Shown here piece by piece: positions 1-14,274 of a DNA stretch of 64,000 nt. Both the position numbers and the translations under genes were made by a program. The notes below the pieces were generated by a model that saw only the letters and a program-made list of their open reading frames with translations, had not been told where the DNA came from and ran no database searches. Origin of the DNA: Rhynochetos jubatus (taxonomy: Eukaryota > Chordata > Aves > Eurypygiformes > Rhynochetidae); NCBI GenBank assembly GCA_027574665.1, contig CM050648.1, positions 47,149,200 to 47,213,199 on the forward strand. Reading direction: 5' to 3'. The first letter of the stretch is position 1. Every line of letters begins with the position of its first letter.

Positions 1-147
1 GGAGAAAATAACCTCAGCCTCTGATCTCAGCCTTACAGGACTTCACATTTGCTTTCTGTGTGATTGGGCATTGTTACTTGGCGGATAGCAGTGTGGAAGG
101 AGCCTGGCTTTGTGGGCACCACGTTGACTGTTTTGGAGTGGTGCATC

Positions 148-242
148 CATAGAATCGCAGAACGGTTTAGGTTGGAAGGGGTCTTAAAGACCATCTAGTT
201 CCAACCCCCCTGCCATGGGCAGGGACATTTCCGCTAAGACCT
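148..242 (-). repeat. CR1 LINE fragment, 3' end
   Basis: Read on the + strand it starts with the reverse complement of the CR1 terminus (catagaatcgcagaacgg) and continues through the conserved CR1 block containing cccccctgccatgggcaggg. It is therefore a minus-strand copy reduced to roughly the last 95 bases. Similarity fades after about 242. It contains several substitutions relative to the other copies in the window. Confidence 0.9.
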
Positions 243-3200
243 CCTCTGATTCTTGGTGCTTCAACACCTGAGAAACTCATCTTCTGTGGGAAGGAGCATG
301 TGAGAAGAGGAGGCTTTCTTTTTATGAGAAAAAGCCATGTTAGAGACCTTCTTACAGAGTAGCCAGCAGTGCTCACCTGAACACAAGTCATGTCCGCTTC
401 AGTCCCTGGTATAACAGGCTGGAGAGCTGGACCTGTTGTCTTGCAGGTGATGCTGCTGACTGCCTGGTACTTGAGGCGTGCAAGAGAGGTGCTGCCTGTA
501 GGCCCATATCTAAGTAATGAACTGTGTTGTAGGATCTGAAATCCAGTGGTTGTCGTGGAAAAATCTGGTAAAGATTTCTTAGAAACAACCATTATTTTTT
601 GATTTATACAGTTAAAATAGAGTTAGGGTTTTTTTTAATTGATTCTAATATTATTTTTAAAAACTCCACCCAACACACAAAGCCACTAATGTGTCTCTAG
701 TGTGATATGCCACGGTCTAACCGGCTGTGCCTTCTCCTAACCTCTAATCTCAACCAGTTCTCCTTTAGAGAATTGAAGATGGTGGTTTACTATGTAACTT
801 TACACTTACCTGGTTGAGAATGGGTTACGGGGACTTTGATGCTGCAAGTCCTTCCCAAAAGCGTTCATGCACTAGCTGCTTTGCTCAGAGGGTGAGCCAG
901 GTGCGTGCTCTTATACTGCATACATTCTCCATCTGCTATTAAGCTGGATTAAAGGGGCCACACGTGCAAGAGGTCAATTTAGGCACTTTAACCACGCAAA
1001 AGACCTTACCGGTGTCTTCTAATAGATCTGAACTCAAAGCTATGATAAGAACATTTTGATTTTTCTAAGTAACATCCTAGCACTGTTTTACTTCTGATGC
1101 AATTAAGATCCTAAACACTATAGTCACTGTAAGCATCGGGTAGGTGGCAGTAAAGGCAAATATGATGTACTGGGCAGGTAGTAGATGCCTACATGCACAA
1201 GAAGCCTTACATCCATGTAGGGTTGCTTAATATGTCTATATAGTGAAAAGTACAGCAACATACCTATGTAAGAAAGCAACAAGTGATTGACCTTTCTAGA
1301 TTTTTTCACTAGTCTGTATTGGGAGTAGTAGGTTTAATAGTATTTAAGCTTAGGCAGCATCCTGAAAGATCATATGAGCCAAGAGGTTCTTAAAGATGCT
1401 TGTTGTTGATAATGGTTAGGGGGTGGAGGGTATTAATCACTTGATATAAAAGAATACTGGCTGGTCATCTGGAAATATTTCTAGAATTCAGAACAGTGTC
1501 ATATGCTGTTACCAGACAAGACTGTTGTTGAAATTTATATGATGTTTACCTTGGTATGCTTAGTAACATAACATTGCTTCCATAAATTACACTGAAATCT
1601 TGGCTAAAGTAAGGTCGCTTCGATCCTACAGCTGAGAATGGGAGCACACCAGGCAAAGTGGAAAAACTGTTTGTAGTGCAAAACACTGTTTAGCAAAATA
1701 TGGAAAAATATATTTGAAGAAAGGGATGTCTGAGTTCATTGACAGAAAATGCAATTCATGCCTGTTGGTCTCATGTAAGACAGTAGCATCTTTCATTATG
1801 AATGAGGATGGTTTTAATGGTATTTACTACAGTTTACAAGTACTTCCCCATCAGATTGGAATGTTGTTATAAAATGCAGTATTTGGAGATAGTCAATAAA
1901 ATCTACCTTAATTAATGATTCAGCATTCAGCCAGGAAGACCTGTTTCTTCAATGTTGCCCCTTTCTAGAATCCAGAGGATGAGCACTATGTAACTGCTAA
2001 TACGTGAAAGCAGCATTCAAGGTTCAAGCTTGCTGGAGGATGGCCTCTGCACTCAATACATGAAGTACGGGAGCTGGCTCACTTAACCTCCTTCATGCTA
2101 CTCTGGCTTACAGCTGTTTAAAAGAGAAATCCGGGGATTTTTTATTTCTTTCTGGAAAGAAGGCTCTAGCCTGGCATACAGCAGCTTCCAGAACTTTTAC
2201 AGATATATGAGGCAAGGAAAATATTAATCATTACTTGGGAGGCATCATCGAGATGTCACATTTTGTAGTTCTTAATTTTATGGCTCATTTCTGCCTTTTA
2301 TGGTATTACTTCACTGTTTATTGCTGTAAACTCTTACGTATTCTTAATGCTGCCTCTGATCCCTTTCCTTAGGAGGAGAAAAAAATATGTTTGCCTGACA
2401 CCTTTCAGAAAGAGGATGTTTAACAGAAGCTTCTTTATTTTTTTTGGACTAATTTACGTTGAGGATTTCAAAGCCCATGTCAGAAATTTTAAGCATATCT
2501 TAGGAAGTGACAAGTAAAGACATAAATTTAATTGCTTCTAGCAACAGATTGTTTCATTCACTATGAGTCTGTTTGTCCAACAGCATTTAGAAAAAAAATA
2601 GAAATCTTTTTTATTAAGTCTTCTACAGATATTTCATAGTGTTTGTTCATCTCTGTTCATTAGGAGCTATCGGAGCTTAAGGCACTTGCACTTACGTATG
2701 CGGAATGTCACTCCTACCCATTACTTCACATGTTTAAAAAGGTTCTTTTGACTCTTCCTCAACTCACTGCCCATCTTGCACAGCCCTCACTGCTCTTGCA
2801 CGTCAGCATCCCGTTTCAAAACCTGCCGTAGTGATATTCAGTCCAAACGTTTCGGAGCGCAAATTATTTACAAGCATTTCTAAAACATGAAGAGCATGTG
2901 TGTGAGGTAAACAGTTGGGTTTGTATGTAAGGAACAGAAGCTGTCTAAACTCAGGAATGTTTGGGAGGGTTGTAGCCAGGGTGCTCCCTTGCTGGGTTTT
3001 GTAGTGTATTTCTGTATTGGTGCAAAGACACACATCTCTGTGTGCAATTGAACACCTTGTTTGTCTTCAGTGATCGTTGCAGGTGCATCTTGTTCCTAAT
3101 GGTGGTCCAGTTCTCTAAGATGTTCTACCTCACTGAAACTTTAAAGAGTAGGGCAGATGAAGAACCTGCTTGTTTTCCTGTTCCTGAGTTGGTATGTTGG

Positions 3201-5587
3201 AGGGTGGTTGGGGTAACCAAAAGGCAGGCGTTCCCTTTCACCCGTACGGAGCGTTGAGATTCTAGCAAGTAGTATTTATGGACTGCATCTCCCACTCTGC
3301 TGCGCTTTTATGCATTTATTAAGAAAGTGGCCTTGTGGTATGTCTGAAAATCAACTATCCAAGCTACTGATGGCCACAGTTTGAAAACTGTTGACAGCTG
3401 AAAGGGAATCCGCTGGAGAGCATGAAAAAAGGTTAAAAGGCGTGCATCGAGCACGTTGCTAGCAACGGACACCAGAGACCTTATTTTCAGCCTCGATTTA
3501 GATACCGAACACAAGTTCAGTAGTAGTTTTACTTCTGTTTGTAAATCTGACCGTGAGTCAGCAGTGTCGTGATGTTGCCTCAAGGTTGTTTGTAGGATGA
3601 TAGGGTTCTCCTCTCTCAGCTGTTGGTCAGGCATCGGCGGAGCAGCACGTTCGCATCCGACGCTGAGCTTCAAGAATAATGCAGGCAACTGAAAATCCAG
3701 ACTACAGCAGCAAGAATAATCAAAATCTAGAAAACACAACTTCCCAAGGAAACCTTTCTAGCAAGGGAGACTTAAAATGAGTTATTTCAAGTATCCCAAA
3801 AAATTTTTCCGAACGTGAGGCTGCTGTATATTGGCATGAATTACCTAGACAATTTGAGAATTCTCTCGTGTTGGAAGTTTTTAAGAACAGGTCAGATATT
3901 TGCCAGAATTGGTTTAGAGACAATGAATTTCACACTGGAAGCTTGAGAGGAGAGGGAAGAGGGAACCTTTGGATGTCTGCTTTTATTTTCTGTGAATTAA
4001 GACCTGAGATTATATAAAACTGTGTTCATATCCATTCGTTCTCATCTGTGTGTGTTTTTAGTATTAATGAATTAAAGGGCTGGGAAACAGAAGGTCAGAC
4101 ATAAGTAGTACATGGACCCAGGTTACATAGTGATCTGTGTAAACCGGTATTGATTTCGGTGCAGAGAGATATAAAGACTGTATGTAGGAGCAAAGGAATA
4201 GAAGTCGCATTTACAGGCTAGTGGGACGCTGTTGTAAGGAGCACCGTTTCTGTAAAGGACTTGGTTATCCACTGGGAAATTTTTGTCCGATTTCTGTGGT
4301 AAATGGGTACATAAAACAGAAATGTGTACAAATCTCCTTCTGTCTTTGGGACTGATGTTGCTGCCGCTGGGAAACAACTTACGGCTGGTTTTCACTGTGG
4401 AAGAGATACTGGGAGAAAAGCAGAGTTCCTAGAAGAGACATAAACATGATAGGCTGGAAAATAATACTGTTTGCAAACTCTGGGGGTTTGGAAGGGAAGT
4501 GAGTTTTATTCGGCTGTAGGCTCCAAGAGCTTTCCCTTATCAAAGCGGTGAGATGGAGCTAGGTAATGTTAAAGCTGAAAGAGCCTGCCAGGCCAAGTCA
4601 CAGCAGCACTGGAATCCACAGTAAACAAGGTGGTAGCAATGAGCAGGAGGAAAAATACAAGTTTGAGGGTAGAACTTCTTTCCCTGGAAACATTTCAATC
4701 AAGATTGCATCTTTTTTCTCCCGTTTGGAAAAGCAAAAGCCCGTAAGCTTTAACCCGAAAGAAATAATTCATTGCAATCTGCTGGCCTGTGCTATCAGAG
4801 AGATAAGACTTAGATGATTATGCTGGCTCCTTCTGGCTTCGTAATTAATTTTGCAGAATGGTGGGGGGTTAAATGAGAGATTAGCAGCTCTCATGGGAGC
4901 GGAAGTAGGGTTTTCCCAGAACTGGCATTTTGTAATCTCCCTCTAAAAGTGTCTTTTTCCATCTTTGTGCCTGGTCTTTTTAGAGCATTAGTATTTCTAT
5001 CAATGTTGATGTCAGAGGAGTTTTTTTTCCTTCTCATAACAGGGAGGGGACTGTTCAGTTACCACCAAGGAAATTCCTCTCAACTCTTGATTTTAGTTTT
5101 CTTGTTGTTTGTACTTCAATAATTGTTTCATTTATTTTGTCTAATACCAAAGATTCTGGAGTCATGCAATTACTGGTGCAAGTTTCTTTCATTCTTAGTA
5201 AAGAAAAGCTAGAAAACACTGTACAAATGTATCCTGAAAGCTGCAACATCTGAGGAAAAAGTGGAACCAAGCAGTTGGTGGTGTGGATATTTTTCGTGTT
5301 AAATATTTCATGAATTTATTTTGGGATAGAGGAAGCTTGGCTGACATTTCCAGTCTTTTTTAACCCTTTACATATAGAATTATGAAAGCATATAGACTTC
5401 ATGTTGAGGGAAATGGCAACAACATAGTATATAAAGGGACATAGGTGATGTTAAAGAAGGAAGATTCTGGCTTCAGAATGATCTTGCAGGCAAGCTTACT
5501 TAGTGGTGAAGAGCTCTCCACAAATTTTAGTGTACCGGGAATTACTCACCAAAAGCAAAAAGTGACTGGAATAGCACATGGTGTATT

Positions 5588-5957
5588 TGGAAAGCTGGAG
5601 GAAGTTAGGCTTGTTCAGCCTGGAGAAGAGACTTGGGGGCAGAGGGGGTCTTCCACCAGCCAGAGGGGCTGTGTAAAGAAGACAAGTCAGACTCTTCTCA
5701 GAGGTGCACAGTGAAAGGGCAACGTACGTGATGTCCAATAGGGAAAATTTGGGATAATAAGGGAAAGCTTTGTCACCACGATTGTGGTTAAAGCCTGGAA
5801 GGGACTACCTGGAGGTGCCATGGATTCTCCATCCTTGGATACCTTCAAACCTTGATGGAACAGGGTGCTGCGATCCACCTTTCAGGTTAGTCTAGCTCTG
5901 GGCAGATTAGACTTCATGACCTCCAGAGATGCCTTCCAGATTAAGCGGTGTGATTCA
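5588..5957 (+). repeat. Old, diverged CR1 LINE copy
   Basis: The segment begins with a CR1-like ttgttcagcctggagaaga block and proceeds in CR1 order: a lysine/arginine-rich ORF2 tail remnant, a ggattctccatccttgga block, a gactagatgacctccaga-type block (mutated here) and a degenerate tgattc terminus. Many substitutions and small indels mark it as older than the copies at 11.8, 14.3 and 35 kb. Open frames crossing it are remnants of the element, not a host gene. Confidence 0.85.
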
Positions 5958-8900
5958 TTAAGGATGCTACAGGTCTGTCCTGTAAGGATAGAAATCCTTT
6001 CCCTTTATTTCCTGCTTATACTAAAAGCTGAGTCTGTAGTACTGAAACATTACCTGAAAATAGACAATTTTATTCTGACTTGTATCTTGGTTTATGAGGT
6101 GCTGTTAGGAGCTGGGCAGCAAGATGAGTAAAGGAATGAGCCTGCCTATTCCCTGCAGTACCCTGATAAATTTCCTTTACTTTTTCTTGGAAAGGAAGCT
6201 CTGTGGGGTACTACAGGGTGTGTGGTGCGGGTTACAGCCATCTAATTCCTCATGTTTCTCTGATTTCTCATCTTCTGAATTACAATATGAAATTTGGAGC
6301 TGATGTTCAGTTTCGCTTTTTTCTCCCTTTCTGCTAGGAGGTGGGGATGTGTGTGGGAGGTTTTCTTCCCCCTCCCTTTTCTTCCTTACGTCCCTCCAAA
6401 CTAGCTCTTTCTAAACTTTACAAATACTGCCAGGACAAAATCTGGCATATGCATATAACTTAACTGTACACTTATTCCTAATCAACAAGAATATGCTTTC
6501 AGAAATACTAAGAACGTTCTCATTTTGCAGTTTGTCAGGTTAGTTTTATATCTAATTTGTGGCTAATTGGCTATAGCATATGGTAACACTATTTTGAAAT
6601 AAGGCGTCTCCTTTTTTGTTTGTTTTCATTGATTTAGAGGAATCTTTCTGCTTAGCTGTTGGTGTTTTCTGGACACTTTTATTAATGTTTGAGCCTAGTA
6701 CGGGCAAGTCTTGAGTTCACAGCTGAGGTTCACATAGCAGATGGCCTTCCTTGGCTAACTGACTGGTTCTCCTCCCCCTCTCTTCACTTCTCTTGAGAGA
6801 GAAGGTCTCAATGCTCATGGCTGTTAACTTGTGAAAACTGGATCGTACTGGTTTAAGCCCTTATGCATCCAAGTTTGGAATACTGATGCTCGTCTGAGCA
6901 GTTGTCCTGATGCACACAGCTTTCTTCCTTGTTTTCTTCCTTCCGGAAAATTTTTCACCACTCCTTCAGCTTGTTGCCTCTTAGGCTAGTCAAACATCCA
7001 CACAGTTTTTAAAGAGGTGACCGGGTAGGAGCAGAAACCAAGTTCTGCATTTTAGGATTTTTTTTTTTTTTTTAAGAATGAACAGCCCTTTGCCTGTTTC
7101 TCCTATCATCTCCTCAAAATTATCTGTGCGCTCAAACTTTCCTGCCGTCAGATGTAATGACCCTGATATACTTGAGCCGTGCTGTTTCCTTTTATGTTTA
7201 TGCAGTTCCAGATTTCCCTTAAATCAGGGCATAGGTTAGTTCCTGGGAAGCTCTTTGCAATCTGGTGGACTGTGGCCTCAGACGGGGATGGAAGAAGAGG
7301 TCTTAGTGGCTCTCTGGGATAGATGCAAAATAGCTTCCTCTGAATCCTCACCTGTCTCTCCTCCTCATTCCTTGGGGTGCCATAGGTACAGTGCCACTGT
7401 GCTAACTGGGGTAGAATTTCCTTCTTGTAGCTAAAGGTCCACGGTTTCTAAGATTCATAATTTTACGATTTTATGTGAATTTAGTTCCTTGCTAGGTATA
7501 ACCGTTAGTATCACCAATCTCTCTCTCTTTTCCATCTTTTCAAATTGGTTGCCGTGCTGACAATGACACTTGCCAAAAATTGCTTATAAAAGGCAAAATA
7601 AACCCCCTCTCAGTGCAGAATTTCCCACAAGAGCAAATCCTCAGGTCTGGACCCATGTCTCATAGCTCAGCGTAGGTGTCCTTAAAAGGTAGCTTAGTCA
7701 CACCTTCTTCTCGGGGGCGAGTCCGTGCAGTGCCGAGACCGTGCTCGGGCACATTCGGGTTCAGAAACGTAAAGCTGACAGGTACCGCTTTAAGATGACA
7801 AACTTCTTAAATGAAACGTGGCCGTTCTGGAGGAGTTCACGGGACATGCTTGCTTTAACATGCTTGAACAGCTCTTCGCTGCGTCACACCTGCTTCTCAC
7901 ACTGATGTCCAGCTCGGCAAAAATCTGACATCCTGAACTTCCTTATTGAGCAATAATACATTCCATCCTGTTTAATGAAGTGTGAACGGAGTTGTCCTGC
8001 TGATCGTGGCTTTCTTTGCTTGAAATTAAGAGTTTTTCTGTTTATTGTACAATACTTGAAAGCAGTGTTATTGTAGTGAGCCAACAATCTTAACTGCTTT
8101 ATCCTTTACCAGCCTGAAGTGCTCTGAACTATTCAATATTAACCAAACTGTTTCACGAGAAGTGCCGTCTCAAAACAAATTCAAATACAGCTTTACCCAG
8201 GAAAGCCATGGAAACCCATTTATTTTTCTGTTCTTCAGCTGGAAACAAATGTTCTGTTCTCGTATCATGTGAAACTGGAATAGATTCAGGTCAGGCAATG
8301 CATACTCATTCCTCGAGACTCCTTGACAGTTTTAACTGCAGCCACTTCCATCTCCAGCCCACTCCTTTCACTTCAGATTATGAGAATGGGAATTCCTTCG
8401 TCTTTTGGGAATTGCACTTGCATTTCTCTGAGCCTTGGTGGGTAGAAATCTGTTAAAACTTTTATCTAAGTGGAACACATTTCACATGTGAATTGTATTG
8501 TTTGGCGTTGTGATATAAAAATACCAGCGTTCACCAAAAATGGCTTTCAGTGGGAAATTTTTTTATTCTGGGTTATTGCGGGCACTTTTTCACTTCTCTG
8601 TTTTACTAAATTTGTTATGGGAAATACTAATCCATGTGAGTCATGGTAGATCAGCAAGCCTTCCTTGGCTATGATCTAAAATGTCACTGATAAAGCCTAA
8701 AGCCTTTTCCTTAGACAAATGCAGATATCCACTAGTCTGCAGTGGATTCTGATTAGTCATGTGCAAGCAGACACTTAATGCCTTCCTCTCCGACCTTCAC
8801 CGAACATCTGATTGGAAATCTGTTCAGTGTGTTAGCAACTATCTCTTTTCCTGGAAAGCCAAGAAATACCCATGGAGTGTGTTTGTATAAACTACCAGGC

Positions 8901-11772
8901 GTGGAAAATATTACATAAAAGTTTTTACCAGCCCTTAGTCGGGATGTGGCCATTATACCCAAAGGAGACTAAAATCAGTTATTTGCTTTATTCATTTCAA
9001 AATTGTCCTTCTCTCGTCTGTGTACGATTTGAGGGTTCAAGTGGCAGCGTAAGACTTGAGAAGGCTGTATTGTACTGAACAAAATGAGGGCTGTTCTCCA
9101 AAACCCTGTTCCCTGCTACACAGGGTCCATCTATACTGAAGGAAAAAGAATAAGTAACAACAGATTAGTTGTGCAGGGAGCCACAAAACACATTGCCTAT
9201 ATGGAAGGCTTAGGCCACTTCTCAACGTTGAATTCATCTGCTGCTGAAAAGGTCTCCCTTCCCCCCCCCCGTGTGTTCTGTGAAGCAACACCTTATTTTT
9301 TCCCATTTTTATTGTCTGTTGCAGAGGCTTAATGTGCTGGAGGTGGTTGGATATTTTTCTCATTAAAATCTGTGTTTTGAACAGTTACCAGGTCAGCAAA
9401 CTGGCTAAATAAAAAGGAGGAGGATTTAGCAGAGTTTGAGCCAGGCATTTACAAATAAATCTCCTGGGGTCTCGAATCACTAGCAAATCTAGCCGTTGCT
9501 TTGATTTGAAGAGAGATTTCAGGATTACTAATATTTTATAAATCTATTTTTACCTTCAGTGCCGTTATACGGAAGTGAAAGGTTCAGTGCTGCTTTTTCA
9601 CCCTTTCTTACCTCCTGCAGCAACCTGGAATGATGTAATTGGATAGACTGAAAACCAGAAAGTGTTTCTACTCGGTCCATACCCAGTACGTGAAAAAGCT
9701 GCCGGCGGTGTGGGCAGGAGGGCATTGATATAGATGTAAAGAAATTCTGGTATTGCAAAAACGGCATTATACCCAAAGACGTTACAAAATGGGGCCGAGG
9801 AAAGAAAGGGTTTTGCCTGGTAAACTTTTAATTCGTACAAATTGTGGGTGGATATTTTCCAGGGTTTTTTGTCTCGTTGTCTTAAAACAAGTCTCGAATA
9901 CTTGTGCCCTGATTCCCAGCAAGGAGAGAGTGGTCTCCTGGGGATACTGCAAGTCCCTGACACGTCGCTCCATGCTTGCTCTTGCACCTGCTTGGGAAAC
10001 ATCCCTTGCTGTGGTTTGCCATCATCCTCCTGGGCACAGGGCTTTCAAAGGACGATACAAGTTGCCAGGGTGAGCCAATGTAGGAAGAATTGAGTCTTTG
10101 AAAACAAGGTGATGGGCCTGCCTTCTACGATGGTATCTGCATTTTGCCTTTTCCAAACTTCCGGGCAGCCTGTTCCTGGCAGGAACTCTGTGAAACTGCC
10201 CCAGAAAAGTTTTGTGGGAGCACAAGAGACATCCCTTAATTCCCCAGCGCATTGTACCTATTCCTCCATCCCCCTCTTTGTCATCTGGCACCGTTTTGCT
10301 CTGCCAGGTAAATTTAATTCAGTAACAAAGCAAAACTGGGGGAGGGAAGGGGAAGGATGACTCCTGTTTCTTGGAAACCTTCATAATTTGTTGGGTTTTA
10401 AATATTAGAAATTAAATCCTGAAATGCTATGTAAACATTAATGAAACTGAGCTGGGCTAAAGGCGTTGAGGTTTGCCTACAAACACCATCTGTCAGCGCA
10501 ATGTTTGTCCTTTGTATTATTCTTTCAACCTGCCCTAAACAATGTCAATGGCTTCTGGATTTCCCCTTGATACACAAATAAACCTTCAGTGCTGATCCTC
10601 CCTCTGATGCTCTGTATCGGTTCTGATGCCAAATGAAAACAAAACTCCCTTCTGTGCAACAGCTTAACCGCCTCTCTGCTCCTGTGGGGCTCATCCTGGC
10701 AGGGTAGCAGATGCAGCCACAACCCTCCCTCTGCCACCAGCCTGCAGGTTGGCAAGTCAAAAGGGTGCAGAAAGTCAAGGCGGAGACCTGATCCTTGATG
10801 TCTCCAAGGCATCAGCGCTGGCACCCCGAGCAAGGAGAAAAAGCAGGGCAGAGGATGAATTGCAGCTTGCCCCTTCCACTGCTTTGTGCAAAGCCTTTGA
10901 ACCCTTGCCCTAAGGGGAGCCGGGGTGCCCCTGCAAGGCAGGGGGCTTCTAACAATGCCCCCCTTGTGCTGGCTGGCTTCTGCGAAGGCTGCAGCATCTG
11001 GGATTATCCTATCCTGTAAATGGCCTGGTGAGAAGGAACCCCCTTCTGGTGTAAGAATGATTCCCTGCTCTTGGTGATGGATGAAGCTGAAATAAAGCAG
11101 TTTAATTTATAGAAAACTGCGGGCCCTGAAAAGACTGAGCTATTATTTTAATTACTGTAATGAGCAAACGCTACTTGGAAATCATTAAGAGAACATACAC
11201 ACACAGCTCCAGGTCCTGCTGTCTGACGTGTATTGATGAAACTTTTCTTGAACCAGAGGGATGCAGGTTAATATTTTTTTTTCTGCTAAATTGACGGCAG
11301 CGTGGGCAAGACATTTTGCTGTTGCTTTGCATTGCATTTCCGTCACCAGGAAATTTGTAGTCAAATACAGGCTATTAGTGTAAGTGTGGGTGAATGTTGT
11401 GAGCGAACGTTCATAATGATCTCTTCATAGCGGTTTGTAATTAGAGTTGGCCGAATTAATTTTCAGCTATACCATTTTTCCTTGGGAGTGCTGACCTGTT
11501 TAAACCTTTGTAGGATCGTGTTGAGTTCCATCTCAAAGTTTCTTTTATTTATTGAAGGGCTTCTTGGAGCCACAATGGAAATAGAAAAGAAATTGTACCA
11601 TACGATAACTGGCAATTTTAAGCTTTAGCGTGCAACATAGAAGATGTGTATGCTCATGTATTTCCCGCCCTGCTGGGCTTGAAGCAGTGGCTTGAAATTT
11701 GCTTCCCACGTTCACAGTTCCGTGACCATAAGGGTATGTAATTAGCTGCTCTGCCCCGAGGATTATTTGGAG

Positions 11773-12090
11773 CATAGAATCACAGAATGGTTTGGGTTGC
11801 AAGGGACCTTAAAGACCATCCAGTTCCAACCCCCCTGCCATGGGCAGGGACACCCTCCACTAGACCAGGTTGCTCCAGGCCTCATCCAGCCTGGCCTTGA
11901 ACACTGCCAGGGATGGGGCACCCACAGCTTCTCTGGGCAACGTGTTCCAGTGCCTCATCATCCTCTCTGTGAAGAATTTCTTCCTGATGTCCAATCTAAA
12001 TCTCCCCACTTTCAGTTTAAACCCATTACCCCTTGTCCTGTCACTACAGACCCTTGTAAAAAGTCCCCCCCAGCCTCCATGTAGGCCCCA
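11773..12090 (-). repeat. CR1 LINE copy, minus strand
   Basis: Starts at the reverse-complemented CR1 terminus (catagaatcacagaatgg) and runs about 318 bases through the tail of ORF2. The translated minus strand carries the recognisable [10 protein letters not shown] and HWNTLPREA segments of the CR1 ORF2 C terminus. It is well preserved. It forms an inverted pair with the + strand copy at 14275-14643. Confidence 0.95.
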
Positions 12091-14274
12091 TGTAACAACC
12101 TTGTAAAAATAACACAGCAAGCATTTTTTTGGGTTGAATCCCTACTCGTGATTCTCCTTAGCAGAGATGTTGTTCAGCTGCTAGGAGCTGGAGCACCGTG
12201 CATTGCCCAGATCCTCATGGTGGGCAAGTTTCTAAAGCTCACAGTGCTGTAGGCTGCTCAGTGACAGCAGGTGGCAGGTGACAAAGATGGCAAACGAGCT
12301 GATCCAGCAAATGTGTTGTTTTTTACACAGTGCACAGGAAGAACTTCTACATGGTTTTCTCAAGGGGACAGCTGAAACTAGTGAGAGCACTAGAGCATCA
12401 GAGGATTTGTACAGTGTGGGCTGAGACACTAATTGTGGACCTGAAGGAAGAAAATGTAGGAAATATTTTTGGGGGTAAAAAATTCTGGTTATTTTTACAT
12501 TTCCTTCACCTAAAAGGAAGAGTTTTTGTATTCTAACATTTTTGCTATTTAGAGGTTGAGCTCTGCTATGGGCCTAAGTAAGACAACCAAACACTTTTTA
12601 TCCCCCCCCTCACTTCTTTCTTTCCATCAGTGCTGCAGGAGTTTGGCCATGGAGCTGGAATCAGATTTCATAAGGGAAATGATAATCTTATTTTCAGACA
12701 GATGTTGGATATCAAAAGCAGAAACATGTTAGGAAGCTTGATCTGGTGAACTATACATATGGTTTAATTTTTCAGTAGAAAATGTAATTAATTTGTCTGG
12801 CATTCCTGGATTAGCCCATAGTGCTTCGTGCTATAAACTTGCACGAAGATCTTAAGTGTGTGGTTTTGATATTTCTGGTGTATGTAAGCTGCTAATGTAG
12901 CTTTTCTGTTGTGAAGGATTGGTATCTGGCTTGATTCATTTACTAATTAACCTTTCTTTTTTCGCTGAGCGTTAGTAGTGCGCTATATGGTCAGAGATAA
13001 ACTCATCCTCTATTATTACTCTGGAAAGAATGCCTTTTAACTTTCACTCATCATTAATTCTAACTCAGGCTTTTTTTAATGGCAGAACAAAAAAATGATT
13101 TTGGGTAGCATAGATTACTGTACATTTCGTACGTTCACTGTGAAATTTGGGTCATACGGATTCGTGGCCGTACTGCTTCCTAGGGGAGCATCACAGAAGA
13201 TTTGTAACAGACTCATTCCCTTGCTTTTCCTGTCTTCAGAGGGAAATAATTCTGCGGAAGGGAGAGGGAAGAGCAGGGAGGAATTGGCACACTCAGTGTT
13301 TGCCAGGGGAGAAGCGAGTTAAGTGAAATATAAAGGGCCACGCTAAGCCTTCAGCTCTGCACGAAGGTGTGCGCAGGCTTCACGGATCGGCTGTCCGCCA
13401 TGGCCTTAGCCTTTCCCTAGAAACCCTGGGAGTGGGGCACACAGGGCCAGCCCACAAAGCACCACGGACGGGTAAGCTCCCAGCGTGTACTGCCATGCCC
13501 GTTCAACAGCAGCGGGGAAGGAACAGCGGTCCAGCATGTGGTAGCAACCAGGGTCTGCGTGCCGGGAGTCCCTGGAAGATGTCCTGCGCTGCCGAGGATG
13601 GAACTCGATGCTGCTGTATCCGCCTTACGGCTGCCAGGCATGCTGGTTCGAGGAAGTAGATGTGTGCGACAGCGTACGTGACGCTCATATGCCTCTGTTG
13701 TGTTTGGATGGACCACTCGTCTTCTCTGCTGTGGAAAATGACAAATTGCCACCTTTTTATCATTTTGCAGATGTTTGTCGCTTTATGGTGTTTGGCTGTC
13801 TTAAGGCTCGTTTAATGTGAATCAGATGGGAAGTGTGCAGAGCGGTTTTCTGACTCCTGTCCAAGAAAAATCGTGGGTCAGCTGGCATACAGCTTTCTGA
13901 GACTTGGCTCAGCTGAGTCTTCCCAGAGCTGACAACTGAGCTGCCTGCTCAGCCGCGAGGAGCCCGTAGCAGGCAGGAGTGCAACACTGGGGTATGGTGA
14001 ACAGTAACCTGTAAGTAAGAAGTTAAGTGACTGTTACAGGTATCTAGACTGCCAGCCACTTGGGCAGTTCAGACTGAAGAGTGGCGGTGGAGGCCTGCAC
14101 GTTGTGCTCAAGGCCAGCAGAGCGATTGCAGGGAAGAAAGGTAGGACCCCGGAATTGCCCACCCTGACATCCCTCCGTTGGAGAGCCCCCAGCAGATAAA
14201 ATTACGCAGGTTGTAAACTAGGTTGTATATGGCTTAGCTGGTCACAGTCTTTCCAGTGATTTAACTAAACGTTT

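Noticed and set aside
11860-12120. Open frame on the minus strand that looks like a small protein
   Set aside because: It is the translated ORF2 tail of the CR1 at 11773-12090, not a host gene.
13369-13763. Several overlapping frames of 86-111 codons on both strands
   Set aside because: They mutually overlap in GC-rich DNA and share no recognisable protein family.
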